DNA from: Bailinhaonella thermotolerans
GTDB lineage: Bacteria; Actinomycetota; Actinomycetes; Streptosporangiales; Streptosporangiaceae
DNA: 64,000 nucleotides
NCBI RefSeq assembly: GCF_003594875.1
Contig: NZ_QZEY01000004.1
Coordinates: forward strand, 434,001-498,000
Direction: 5' to 3'
Part shown: positions 1 through 8,160 of the stretch, one piece after another
Numbering within the stretch: the first letter of the stretch is position 1
Layout: each line of letters opens with the position of its first letter
Made by a program: the position numbers and the translations under genes
Notes under the pieces: model-generated
Databases searched by the model: none
What the model saw: the letters and a program-made list of their open reading frames with translations, nothing else
Told to the model about the DNA's origin: nothing

Positions 1-719
1 GCGGGCTCTCCGAGGCGGACTACGTCGAGATGCTCCTGGAGCAGCAGGTCTCCGGCGTGGTGTTCGCCGGCGGCCACTACGCCGAGGCCGAGGCCCCGCA
101 CGAGCACTACTTCCGGCTGCGCTCGCTCAAGCTCCCGGTCGTGCTGGTCAACGCCGCCAGCGAGCACCTGGGCTTCCCCTGCGTGTCCACCGACGACGCG
201 GTGGCGGTCGAGCAGGCGTTCGGCCACCTGACCTCGCTCGGCCACGAGCGCGTCGGCCTGATCCTGGGCCCGGAGGACCACATGCCCTCCCGGCGCAAGC
301 TCGCCGCGTTCCGCGAGGCCGCAGGGAAGGCCGGGGTCGAGGTGCGGCCTGAGGCCGTCGAGCGCGCGATGTTCTCCCTCGAAGGCGGCCAGGCGGTGGC
401 GACGCGCCTGGTCAAGGCCGGATACACCGGGATCGTCTGCGCCAGCGACCCCCTCGCCCTGGGCGCGATCCGCGCGGTCCGCCGCCTCGGCCTGTCCGTC
501 CCCGAGGACGTCTCGGTCGTCGGCTTCGACGACAGCGCGTTCATGAACTGCACCAACCCGCCCCTCACCACGGTCCGCCAGCCCATAGAGGCCCTGGGCC
601 GGGCGGCGGTCACCTTCCTGGTCAACCAGATCGACGGCGCGGCCGTCACCGCCGAGGAGCTCCTCTTCGAGCCCGAGCTGGTGGTCCGCGGCTCCACCGC
701 CCCCGCCCCCGCCCGCTGA
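1..719 (+). CDS. LacI-family transcriptional regulator, 3' part only
   Basis: This is the C-terminal sensor part of a LacI/GalR repressor whose N-terminal helix-turn-helix lies left of the window; the frame is open from base 3. About 238 residues are visible. They show the periplasmic-binding-protein-like fold typical of the family, including the late VSVVGFDDSAF strand and the LTTVRQP segment found near the C-terminus of LacI regulators. It ends 470 bp before a binding-protein, permease and glucosidase operon on the same strand. LacI regulators beside such operons normally bind the imported sugar or a derivative and release the operon promoter. The family is certain; the ligand (an alpha-glucoside) is inferred from the neighbours only. 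Confidence 0.9.
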   Translation, partial: GLSEADYVEMLLEQQVSGVVFAGGHYAEAEAPHEHYFRLRSLKLPVVLVNAASEHLGFPCVSTDDAVAVEQAFGHLTSLGHERVGLILGPEDHMPSRRKLAAFREAAGKAGVEVRPEAVERAMFSLEGGQAVATRLVKAGYTGIVCASDPLALGAIRAVRRLGLSVPEDVSVVGFDDSAFMNCTNPPLTTVRQPIEALGRAAVTFLVNQIDGAAVTAEELLFEPELVVRGSTAPAPAR

Positions 720-1190
720 CCCCCGCCCCGCCCGCCCCGGCTCCCGTACGGCCCACGCCCGCCCTCGTTGTACGGCCCACGCCCGCCCGGCTCAGGCCGT
801 ACGCCCGCCCGGCTCAGGCCGTACGGCCAGCGACGGGGGACGACCGCCGCCGGGGCGGCCGGGGCGGCCGGGACGCGGGCGGGGGGCTCCGCCGCGTCCT
901 CTCGTGCGGGGCCTCGCCGGGCCACGCCGTCCTCGTCCCGCCCGGCCCGCCGCCGGGAACGGCCCCTCCTCGTCCCGCGTCGATCCGGGCTGTCCGCCCG
1001 CGCCGCCGACAGCCCGCGCCGCCGACAGCCCGCGCTGCGGCGCCACGCCTCGGCCCGTGGCCCTCGGAAGGCTCTGTCAGATTTTTGCGTACACAGATTC
1101 GACTATTGCTTGATTCTGTTCCTCTCTGTATGTTTCTCGCAACCGGCGGCCCGGCCGTACATGGTGACTCGTTCCGGGAGGAAACCCCTT
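720..1190. promoter_or_regulatory. Repeat-rich spacer ending in the likely operon promoter region
   Basis: No gene is seen in this 470-bp gap. The first part (740-830) is repetitive: TACGGCCCACGCCCGCCC occurs twice and GGCTCAGGCCGTACG twice. A second short repeat (GCCGCCGACAGCCCGC) lies near 1005-1035. From about 1078 to 1140 the base composition turns abruptly AT-rich, as expected for the promoter of the binding-protein operon. An imperfect inverted repeat, CAGATTC (1094-1100) and GATTCTG (1112-1118), lies inside it and could be an operator. I could not match it to the LacI consensus. Confidence 0.4.
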
Positions 1191-2564
1191 ATGAGGACGC
1201 GCACGCGTAATCTCGCATGCCTGCTCGCGGCGGGCCTGGTTCTCGGCGCCGCCGGATGCGGCGGCGACGCCGGCGGCGGCGGAGGCGGGAAGGACGCCGC
1301 CTCCGGCAAGAACGCCAAGGTGACGATCACGGTCGGCTGCCAGCCGCCCAAGAGCAACAAGATCGAGCGTCAGGAGTGGGACGAGGACGTCGCCGCGTTC
1401 GAGAAGCTGCACCCGGACATCGACATCGAGAGCAAGGACGCCTTCCCCTGCATCAACCCGGAGACGTTCCAGGCCAAGCTGGCCGGCGGCACGATGGAGG
1501 ACGTCTTCTACGTCTACTACACCGACGTCAAGAAGATCATCCAGAACCGGCAGGCCGCCGACATCTCGCCGTACGTCGGCACGCTCAAGAACTACGCGCA
1601 CATCCGCCCGGACGTCATGAGCGTCTTCAAGGACGGCGACAAGGTGTACGGCGTCCCGCGCAACACCTACTCCATGGGCCTGGTCTACAACCGCAAGCTG
1701 TTCAGCCAGGCCGGCCTCAACCCCGACGCCCCGCCCAAGACGTGGGCCGAGGTGCGCGAGGCGGCCAAGAAGATCGCCGGGCTGGGCGGCGGCGTCGTCG
1801 GCTTCGGCGAGTACAGCGCGGGGAACACCGGCGGCTGGCACTTCACCGCCTCCCTGTACGCCCGCGGCGGCGACGTGGTCACCCCCGACGGGACGAAGGC
1901 CGCCTTCAACTCCGCCGAGGGCAAGGCCGTGCTGGAGAACCTCAAGCAGATGCGCTGGACCGACAACAGCATGGGCACCAAGCAGTTGCACCAGTGGGAA
2001 GACCTCATGCGCCTGATGGGCAGCGGCAAGCTCGGCATGATGATCGGCGCGCCCGACGTGGTCCAGGCGGTCAACAACGACTTCCGCGGCAAGTACGAGG
2101 ACTACGGCGTCGCGGCGGTGCCCGAGGCCAAGGCGTCCCTGGCCGGCGGCGACGGCTACATGTTCCACCCCAAGGCCACGCCCGAGAAGATCAGGGCCGG
2201 CCTGCTCTGGCTGGAGTACCTCAAGCTCACCCCCGGCAAGGGCCAGTTCGACTACGAGCGGGGCAAGCGCCTCAACCGTCCCGTCGGCCTGCCGTACCCG
2301 GACTTCTACGCCCCCGGCACCCCGCCCGGCGACCAGATCCTCGCCGACCGCGAGAAGTTCGCGACCGTGCCCGTCGAGCACTTCACGTCGTACGTCGAGG
2401 CGTCGCCGAACATCCCCAACAAGCTCGAACCGCCGAAGGCGCAGGAGTTGTACGCCCTGCTGGACAAGCCGATGTCGGCCGTGCTGACCAACCGCGACGC
2501 GAACATCGACCAGCTCCTGGCCGAGGCGGCGAGCAAGGCCGACCAGGTGCTGTCCAAGGGCTGA
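1191..2564 (+). CDS. Sugar ABC transporter substrate-binding lipoprotein
   Basis: Family 1 extracellular solute-binding protein of 457 residues that captures an oligosaccharide outside the membrane and delivers it to the two permeases downstream. The chosen ATG follows GGGAGGAAA at -15 and gives a clean lipoprotein signal: basic MRTRTR, a hydrophobic stretch and a lipobox ending AAGC at about residue 22, then a Gly-rich linker. An in-frame ATG at 1161 and a much longer open frame back to 768 exist, but they would bury the signal peptide. The mature part has the usual binding-protein features such as PRNTYSMGLVYN and TWAEVREAAKK. The neighbouring GH13 glucosidase suggests an alpha-glucoside substrate (maltose-, trehalose- or sucrose-like). 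A strong hairpin directly follows. Confidence 0.93.
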   Translation: MRTRTRNLACLLAAGLVLGAAGCGGDAGGGGGGKDAASGKNAKVTITVGCQPPKSNKIERQEWDEDVAAFEKLHPDIDIESKDAFPCINPETFQAKLAGGTMEDVFYVYYTDVKKIIQNRQAADISPYVGTLKNYAHIRPDVMSVFKDGDKVYGVPRNTYSMGLVYNRKLFSQAGLNPDAPPKTWAEVREAAKKIAGLGGGVVGFGEYSAGNTGGWHFTASLYARGGDVVTPDGTKAAFNSAEGKAVLENLKQMRWTDNSMGTKQLHQWEDLMRLMGSGKLGMMIGAPDVVQAVNNDFRGKYEDYGVAAVPEAKASLAGGDGYMFHPKATPEKIRAGLLWLEYLKLTPGKGQFDYERGKRLNRPVGLPYPDFYAPGTPPGDQILADREKFATVPVEHFTSYVEASPNIPNKLEPPKAQELYALLDKPMSAVLTNRDANIDQLLAEAASKADQVLSKG

Positions 2565-2576
2565 CGGGCCTCAGGA

Positions 2577-2628
2577 GCCCGACCCCACGAGCCCGACCCC
2601 ACGAGCCTGACCCACGAGCCTGACCCCA
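2577..2628. repeat. Tandem repeat, unit about 14 bp, four copies
   Basis: The unit GAGCCCGACCCCAC is repeated about four times with small changes (GAGCCTGACCCAC) between the binding-protein stop codon and the hairpin at 2632. It is non-coding and probably arose by slippage. Confidence 0.7.
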
Positions 2629-2631
2629 GGC

Positions 2632-2671
2632 CGCCTCCCCGGGCCGTTCACGCGGACGGCCCGGGGAGGCG
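2632..2671 (+). terminator. 16-bp stem hairpin between binding protein and permease
   Basis: Arms 2632-2647 and 2656-2671 pair perfectly (CGCCTCCCCGGGCCGT with its complement) around the 8-nt loop TCACGCGG. There is no T-run, as is usual in GC-rich actinobacteria. Placed 68 bp after the binding-protein gene and 30 bp before the permease, it probably acts as a partial terminator or 3'-end stabiliser that keeps binding protein above permease. Confidence 0.75.
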
Positions 2672-2701
2672 CGCCGGAGCGAGAACTCGGGAGACCCGAC
2701 C

Positions 2702-3610
2702 ATGACCACGACCACGGCGCCGCGCCCGGCGCGCGGGCCGTTCCGGAACGCGCTGCGCCGCAACCTGACGGCGTACGGGTTCCTCAGCGGGGCGCTGATC
2801 GTCTTCGCCTTCTTCTCCTGGTACCCCATGGTCCGGGAGATCCTGCTCAGCTTCCAGAAGACGAACTTCGTGGACCCGCCCGAATGGGTCGGCCTGGCCA
2901 ACCTGCGCACCGTGTTCGCCGACGCGGCGTTCGCCGACGCGTGGCTGAACACGCTGGCGTTCACCGGGCTGGCCCTGGTCTTCGGGTACGGCGTGCCGTT
3001 CCTCGCCGCGATCGTGCTCAACGAGCTGCGGCACGCCCGCGCCTACCTGCGGTTCATCGTCTACGTGCCGGTCATGCTGCCGCCCGCGGTCGCCGTCCTG
3101 CTGTTCAAGTGGTTCTACGACCCCGGCCCCGGACTGTTCAACCAGATCCTCGACGTGTTCTCGATCCCGGGCCTGAGCTGGCTGGACTCCTCCAGCACCG
3201 CGCTGGTCTCGCTGGTGATCGTGTCCACCTGGATGAACATGGGGACCGGCACGCTGATCTACCTGGCCGCGCTCCAGAGCATCCCCGGCGAGCTGTACGA
3301 GGCGGCGGAGCTGGACGGGGCCGGGCTGTTCAAGCGGGTCTGGCACGTCACGATCCCGCAGACCCGGCTGATCCTGCTGGTGATGCTGCTGCTCCAGATC
3401 GTGGCCACCATGCAGGTGTTCATCGAGCCCTACCTGCTGACCGGCGGCGGGCCCGAGAACGCGACCGTGACCGTGGCCTACCTGATGTACCAGTACGCCT
3501 TCAACTACGGAGACTTCGGCGGGGGCGGCGCGCTCGGGCTGATGCTCATGGTCGTCCTGATGATCTTCTCCGCCGTCTACCTGCGCGTTTCGCGCGACGA
3601 CCAGGGCTAG
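2702..3610 (+). CDS. Sugar ABC transporter permease, MalF type
   Basis: Inner-membrane permease of 302 residues belonging to the carbohydrate-uptake (CUT1) ABC importers. After a short basic N-terminus, six hydrophobic segments are visible (about residues 22-45, 80-105, 113-135, 165-185, 215-240 and 272-292). The cytoplasmic EAA loop, which docks the ATPase, reads EAAELDGAG near residue 200 and is followed by the usual helix and IPQ. It forms a heterodimer with the next gene, which starts 9 bp after its stop. No ATPase gene lies in the operon, so a shared MsiK-like ATPase encoded elsewhere is the likely partner, as is common in actinomycetes. Confidence 0.92.
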   Translation: MTTTTAPRPARGPFRNALRRNLTAYGFLSGALIVFAFFSWYPMVREILLSFQKTNFVDPPEWVGLANLRTVFADAAFADAWLNTLAFTGLALVFGYGVPFLAAIVLNELRHARAYLRFIVYVPVMLPPAVAVLLFKWFYDPGPGLFNQILDVFSIPGLSWLDSSSTALVSLVIVSTWMNMGTGTLIYLAALQSIPGELYEAAELDGAGLFKRVWHVTIPQTRLILLVMLLLQIVATMQVFIEPYLLTGGGPENATVTVAYLMYQYAFNYGDFGGGGALGLMLMVVLMIFSAVYLRVSRDDQG

Positions 3611-3619
3611 GGGGCCGCC

Positions 3620-4585
3620 ATGACCGACACCGCCGTACGGCCGGCGCGCCCGGCCCCGGCCCCCGCGCCGCGGACGCCCCGCCGCTCCCGGCGGGCCCGC
3701 GAGGCCGCCCCGCGCGTGCGCGGGCTGGTCTCGCCGCACACGCTGACCACCCGGCGCGGGAAGATCGTCTACTGGACGGTGCTCACCCTGGTCGTGACGC
3801 TGTTCACCGCGGTCTTCGTCTTCCCGCTCTACTGGATGGTGACCGGGGCCATGAAGTCGCCGGACGAGCTGGTGCGCATGCCGCCCTCGCTCTTCCCCGA
3901 GAACATCGACCTCACCCCGTACGCCGAGGCCTGGGAACAGCTCGAACTGGGCACGTTCCTGCTGAACACCCTCATGTACGCCGGAGGCGCGTGGATCATC
4001 ACGCTCGTCGTGGACGTGTCGGCCGCCTACGCCCTGTCCAAGCTGCGGCCGGCGCTGGGCAGGGCCGTGCTCGCGATGATGCTCTCCACCCTCATGATCC
4101 CGCCGATGGTGATCATCCTCCCGGCGTACCTGACGGTGAAGGACCTGCCGATCCTCGGCTGGGACCTGCTGAACACGCCGTGGGCGATCTGGCTGCCCGC
4201 CGCCGCGAACGGGTTCTTCGTCTTCCTGCTCAAGCGCTTCTTCGACTCGATCCCGCGCGAGCTGCTGGAGGCCGCGGCGATCGACGGGGCCTCGCCCGCG
4301 CGGATCCTGTGGTCGATCGTGCTCCCGGTGTCCCGGCCGATCATCGGCGTCGTGTCCATCCTGTCGGTGGTCGCCGCCTGGAAGGACTTCGTCTGGCCGC
4401 TGCTCGTGCTGCCGGACCAGGACAAGATGCCGCTCAGCGTGGGCATCGCCCAGCTTTCCGCGCAGATGCCGCAGAACGTGCTGATCGCCGCCCTGGTGAT
4501 CGCGAGCATCCCGGCGATCCTCGTGTTCTTCGTCTTCCAGCGCAACATCATGGCCGGTCTCACGGCGGGCGGCCTCAAGGGCTGA
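3620..4585 (+). CDS. Sugar ABC transporter permease, MalG type
   Basis: Second permease of the importer, 321 residues. It has a 45-residue Pro/Arg-rich cytoplasmic N-terminus, then six membrane segments. The EAA loop reads EAAAIDGAS near residue 220, followed by IVLPVSRP. A gap of 9 bp from the MalF-type gene argues for co-transcription and translational coupling. The C-terminus ends NIMAGLTAGGLKG, the common GLTAGAVKG-type ending of MalG proteins in this class. The substrate is inferred from the GH13 glucosidase downstream. Confidence 0.93.
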   Translation: MTDTAVRPARPAPAPAPRTPRRSRRAREAAPRVRGLVSPHTLTTRRGKIVYWTVLTLVVTLFTAVFVFPLYWMVTGAMKSPDELVRMPPSLFPENIDLTPYAEAWEQLELGTFLLNTLMYAGGAWIITLVVDVSAAYALSKLRPALGRAVLAMMLSTLMIPPMVIILPAYLTVKDLPILGWDLLNTPWAIWLPAAANGFFVFLLKRFFDSIPRELLEAAAIDGASPARILWSIVLPVSRPIIGVVSILSVVAAWKDFVWPLLVLPDQDKMPLSVGIAQLSAQMPQNVLIAALVIASIPAILVFFVFQRNIMAGLTAGGLKG

Positions 4586-4587
4586 CG

Positions 4588-4609
4588 GTACGGCTCGCGC
4601 GAGCCGTAC
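4588..4609 (+). terminator. Perfect 22-bp palindrome after the second permease
   Basis: Starting 3 bp after the permease stop, GTACGGCTCGC is followed directly by its exact complement, a perfect 22-bp palindrome. It belongs to the TACGGCTCGCG family seen at several other gaps in the window. It may reduce read-through into the glucosidase gene or protect the mRNA 3' end. Confidence 0.6.
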
Positions 4610-4661
4610 GACCCCAACCGCAGGCCGGCGTCGGCCGTACACGAAAGAGAGAGAGTCCAGC

Positions 4662-6224
4662 ATGCCCGGAACGTGGTGGCGGGGGGCCGCGATCTACCAG
4701 GTCTACCTGCGTAGTTTCGCCGACGGCAACGGGGACGGGATCGGCGACATCGCCGGGCTGCGCGCCCGCCTCCCGTACCTGGCGGACCTCGGGATCGAGG
4801 CCATCTGGCTGAACCCCTGGTATCCGTCGCCGATGGCCGACGGTGGGTACGACGTGGCCGACTACCGGGGCATCGAGCCGGCGTTCGGCACCCTCGCCGA
4901 GGCGGAGGAGCTGATCGCCGAGGCGCACGGGCTCGGTATGCGCGTCATCATCGACGTGGTGCCCAACCACGGCTCCGACCAGCAGGAATGGTTCAAGGAG
5001 GCGCTGGCGGCGGGGCCCGGATCGGCCGCGCGGGAGCGGTTCTGGTTCCGCCCGGGGAAGGGGCCCGGCGGGTCGGAGCCGCCGAACGACTGGCGGTCGA
5101 TCTTCGGCGGACCGGCGTGGACGCGCGTGCCGGACGGGGAGTGGTACCTCCATCTGTTCGCGCCCGAGCAGCCCGACTTCAACTGGGGCAGCCCCGAGGT
5201 CGTCGAGGAGTTCCACGACGTCCTGCGGTTCTGGTTCGACCGGGGCGTGGACGGGTTCCGGGTGGACTCGGCCGCACTGCTGATCAAGGACCCGGACGCC
5301 GAGCCCGACGGCGAGGACCCGTTCACCGACCGGGACGGCGTGCACGAGATCTACCGGGGCTGGCGGCGCATCGCCGACGAGTACGGCGGGCGCGTGCTGG
5401 TCGGCGAGGTGTGGCTGCCCGACCAGGAGCGGTTCTCGCGGTACCTGCGCCCGGACGAGATGCACACGGCCTTCAACTTCGACTTCCTGGGCTGCCCGTG
5501 GGACCCGGCGGCGCTGCGCCGCTGCGTCGAGACCACCCTGGCCACGCACGCGCCGCTGGGCGCGCCGCCCACCTGGGTGCTGTCCAACCACGACGTCACC
5601 CGCCCGGTCACCCGGTACGGCCGCGCCGACACCTCCTTCGACCACGCGGACCGCAAGCACGGCATGCCGTCGGACCCGGACCTGGGGTACCGCAGGGCCC
5701 GGGCGGCGGCGCTGCTGGCGATGGCCCTGCCGGGGAGCGTCTACGTGTACCAGGGGGAGGAGCTGGGCCTGCCCGAGGTCGAGGACATCCCGGCCGGGCT
5801 CCGCCAGGACCCGATCTTCACCCGCTCCGGCGGGACCGACCTCGGCCGGGACGGCTGCCGCGTCCCGCTGCCGTGGTCGGGCGACGCGCCCCCGTTCGGC
5901 TACTCCATCGGGGAGCCCTGGCTGCCCCAGCCCCCGGAGTGGAAGGCGCTGACCGCCGAGGCGCAGCGGGACGACCCCGGCTCGATGCTCACGCTCTACC
6001 GGGAGGCGCTGCGCCTGCGCCGGATCCACCTCGGCGACGGCACCCTCACCTGGCTCCCGCACGCCGACCCGGTCCTGGCCTTCCGCCGCGACTCGGGCCT
6101 CGTCTGCGTGGCCAACCTGGGGGACGGCCCGGTCCCGCTCCCGGACCACACGGAGGTCCTGCTGTCCAGCGGCCCGCTCGCGGACGGCGCCCTCCCGCCG
6201 GACACCACGGTCTGGCTCCGCTGA
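4662..6224 (+). CDS. GH13 alpha-glucosidase
   Basis: Cytoplasmic alpha-amylase-superfamily hydrolase of 520 residues, with no signal peptide. It probably cleaves the imported alpha-glucoside to monosaccharides. All conserved GH13 regions are present: DVVPNH (98-103), GFRVDSA with nucleophile Asp202, VGEVW with acid/base Glu249, and SNHD with Asp311. The N-terminal YQVYLRSFADGNGDGIGDI is typical of oligo-1,6-/alpha-glucosidases, and the QPDFNW and HxAFNFDFL segments also fit that group. Length matches the family. It is the last gene of the operon, 76 bp after the permease, with an AAAGAGAGAG Shine-Dalgarno upstream of the ATG. The exact linkage specificity cannot be read from the sequence. Confidence 0.93.
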   Translation: MPGTWWRGAAIYQVYLRSFADGNGDGIGDIAGLRARLPYLADLGIEAIWLNPWYPSPMADGGYDVADYRGIEPAFGTLAEAEELIAEAHGLGMRVIIDVVPNHGSDQQEWFKEALAAGPGSAARERFWFRPGKGPGGSEPPNDWRSIFGGPAWTRVPDGEWYLHLFAPEQPDFNWGSPEVVEEFHDVLRFWFDRGVDGFRVDSAALLIKDPDAEPDGEDPFTDRDGVHEIYRGWRRIADEYGGRVLVGEVWLPDQERFSRYLRPDEMHTAFNFDFLGCPWDPAALRRCVETTLATHAPLGAPPTWVLSNHDVTRPVTRYGRADTSFDHADRKHGMPSDPDLGYRRARAAALLAMALPGSVYVYQGEELGLPEVEDIPAGLRQDPIFTRSGGTDLGRDGCRVPLPWSGDAPPFGYSIGEPWLPQPPEWKALTAEAQRDDPGSMLTLYREALRLRRIHLGDGTLTWLPHADPVLAFRRDSGLVCVANLGDGPVPLPDHTEVLLSSGPLADGALPPDTTVWLR

Positions 6225-6425
6225 CGGCCGTACGGCGGGGCGGCCCGGCCCGTTTCCCGGGGCGGTTCCGGAATCGCGGAATACGACTCGGATATCGCGA
6301 GAAATGTGCTCATCCCGGGAAACGCTGATTACACCTGCGAGGTATTTCCACCCCGATCGATTGACCGGCGCATCGCGCCGCCGTTACTCCTGGGGAAAAG
6401 GTCCTTCTCCGTGGAGGTGGTGCTC

Positions 6426-6716
6426 ATGCGCAGGTCGTACGCCATGTGGGTGGTGGCCGGGTTCTCGTCGGCGGTGCTGGCGGCGGGCGTTCAGGCGCCC
6501 GCCGCCGCGAATTCCCCGGCGGCCCCCGTCCGGGATCCGACCGTGTGCCGGCCGATGGACTACTGCGGGCCGTTCGGGGAGGAGGCCGCCTGCGAGCATT
6601 TCCGGCACAGCGTGATCCGGCTCGGATACCACGCGCCCAACCGCTGCTTCTACAACGGGCAGCCGGGGCCGTCGCCGCGCGGCTGGTACTTCTTCATCTT
6701 CCGCAAACACGGCTGA
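6426..6716 (+). CDS. Small secreted protein with four cysteines
   Basis: Predicted 96-residue exported protein that I do not recognise. The ATG at 6426 follows GGAGGTGG at 6413-6420, the best start; an open frame reaches back to 6306 but lacks such a site. The signal peptide is MRRSYAMW plus a hydrophobic stretch, ending near AANS at residues 27-30. The mature 68 residues contain four Cys (VC, YC, AC, RC), enough for two disulfides, and end in the aromatic-basic GWYFFIFRKHG. It stands alone between the glucosidase and a convergent Nudix gene. It could be an antimicrobial, inhibitor or morphogen peptide; nothing in the context decides. Confidence 0.65.
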   Translation: MRRSYAMWVVAGFSSAVLAAGVQAPAAANSPAAPVRDPTVCRPMDYCGPFGEEAACEHFRHSVIRLGYHAPNRCFYNGQPGPSPRGWYFFIFRKHG

Positions 6717-6747
6717 GCCGAGCCGGGCGCGGTGGCCGGGCCGGTGA

Positions 6748-6813
6748 GCCGGGCGCGGTGAGCCGGGCAGGGCGCGGCGGGCCGGGCGCGGTGAGCCGGG
6801 CAGGGCGCGGCGG
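6748..6813. repeat. Perfect tandem duplication of a 33-bp unit
   Basis: Bases 6748-6780 are repeated exactly at 6781-6813 between two convergent genes. The unit begins GCCGGGCGCGGTGAGCCGGG. Two further partial copies of GCCGGGC lie on each side. It is non-coding. Confidence 0.85.
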
Positions 6814-6840
6814 GCCGGGCGGGCGGGGGTCAGGCGCGGG

Positions 6841-7317
6841 TCAGGCGCGGTGCCGGCGCCACCAGGCGAAGGCGTCGGGCAGCACCAGCGGGGTCCACGA
6901 CGGGAGGCGGTAGCCGCTCAGCTCCTCCTCCGTGACGAAGCGGGCGTCCGTCACCTCCTCGCCGTCCGGCACCGGCACCCCGTCGCCGACGACGCGGCAG
7001 CCGTACGCGATCAGGACGTACGCCGTCAGGTCGCCGTTCGGGTAGAGCACCCGGAACTCGGGGCCGCCGTAGGCGCCGATCAGGCCGTCGACCGCGATCT
7101 CCAGGTCCAGTTCCTCGCGCAGTTCGCGCACGGCCGCGTCGGCGGGGCTCTCGTCGGGGTCCACCGCGCCCCCCGGCGGGGCCCAGACGCCGGTCTCGTG
7201 CAGGGCGATCAGCAGCCGCCCGTCGTCGTCGAACACGCACGCGGTCGCGGACGGCATGAGCAGCAGGGAATGACCCACCTGAGAGCGCAGTGACGCGAGG
7301 AACGGCGAGATCGGCAT
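6841..7317 (-). CDS. Nudix hydrolase
   Basis: Protein of 158 residues in the MutT/Nudix family, which hydrolyses nucleoside diphosphates linked to another moiety, using Mg2+ bound by the Nudix box. The box is visible at about residues 54-76: GGAVDPDE, seven residues, then RELREEL; the usual Gly after the EE pair is replaced. The N-terminal part carries the strand with CVFDDDGRLLIALHETG. It is a single gene, convergent with the secreted peptide gene and divergent from the lipoprotein gene on the right. The substrate cannot be predicted. Confidence 0.9.
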   Translation of the reverse strand: MPISPFLASLRSQVGHSLLLMPSATACVFDDDGRLLIALHETGVWAPPGGAVDPDESPADAAVRELREELDLEIAVDGLIGAYGGPEFRVLYPNGDLTAYVLIAYGCRVVGDGVPVPDGEEVTDARFVTEEELSGYRLPSWTPLVLPDAFAWWRRHRA

Positions 7318-7458
7318 ACCCCCACCCTAGCCGCGCCCGCCCCGCCGCCTTCGCGAAGGCGCCGCCGTCCCGGCGCCCGCCGTACGGCTCGCGCATGATC
7401 GCCGCAGGTGGCGGCGGGTCCCGTGCAACCGTACGCGGCCTGGGCGCGTCGAAGGGGT

Positions 7459-7998
7459 ATGGGCGGCTATGTGAGACGGGCGGCGCTGGCCGGGGCGCTG
7501 GCGGTGCTGACGGCGGCCGGATGCGGCGGCGGGGCGGGCACGGGACGGCCGTGCACCGCGGCGGGCAGCCTGACGGGCGTCGGCGTGCACCTGGAGGAGG
7601 CGCTCGCGAAGAGGGCCGACTCCGCCACGGTCCGCGTCTGCTGGGACGGCGCGTGCCACGACCGCGCGGTCGAGCTCACGGACGACACGACGGCCGCGCC
7701 CGCGTCCGAGTGCGACGGGCGCGCGCCGGCCGACGCCGCCTGCGCCGCCACCGCCGTGCCCACCGGGGCCAAGCGCGGCTTCGCCGAGGTGGGCGGCCTG
7801 CCCAAGAGGCCGGTCGAGGTGACCGTGGTCGCCCGGGACCGTGGCGGGAAGGTCGTGCTCGACGAGCGGATCCAGGTCACCCCGCGGGCGGTGTACGCCA
7901 ACGGCGAGGAGTGCGGCGAGACGGGCGTGCAGGCGCAGCTCTCCGCCGCGCCCGGCCGGCTCACCGAACGCCCCGCGGCCACCCCCGGCCCCTCCTGA
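7459..7998 (+). CDS. Putative lipoprotein, unknown function
   Basis: Predicted lipoprotein of 179 residues. The ATG at 7459 sits 4 nt after GAAGGGG and gives MGGYVRR, a hydrophobic core and a lipobox TAAGC near residue 22, followed by a Gly-rich linker. The mature part has paired cysteines (VCWDGACH, ECDGRAPADAAC, ECGET) that could form disulfides, and a beta-rich look. A longer frame begins at 7408 but would hide the signal sequence. I do not recognise a domain. It precedes the M28 peptidase gene by 160 bp on the same strand. Confidence 0.7.
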   Translation: MGGYVRRAALAGALAVLTAAGCGGGAGTGRPCTAAGSLTGVGVHLEEALAKRADSATVRVCWDGACHDRAVELTDDTTAAPASECDGRAPADAACAATAVPTGAKRGFAEVGGLPKRPVEVTVVARDRGGKVVLDERIQVTPRAVYANGEECGETGVQAQLSAAPGRLTERPAATPGPS

Positions 7999-8160
7999 CC
8001 CGCCCGCCCGGGCGTCCCGGCCGTCTCCGCGCCGGCCGGGCTCCGGCGCTCCTGGCCGCTCCCGGTCAACGCCTTCCGTACGGCTCGCGCCGGGCTTAGC
8101 GTCAGCCGTACCGAACGCCCGCATAAGGCGGGACATGGGCGGTCCGAGGGAGTGATCCCG

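Noticed and set aside
768-1190. N-terminal extension of the binding protein back to 768
   Set aside because: The extension is Arg/Pro/Ala-rich repeat DNA. The lipoprotein signal and ribosome site at 1191 mark the real start.
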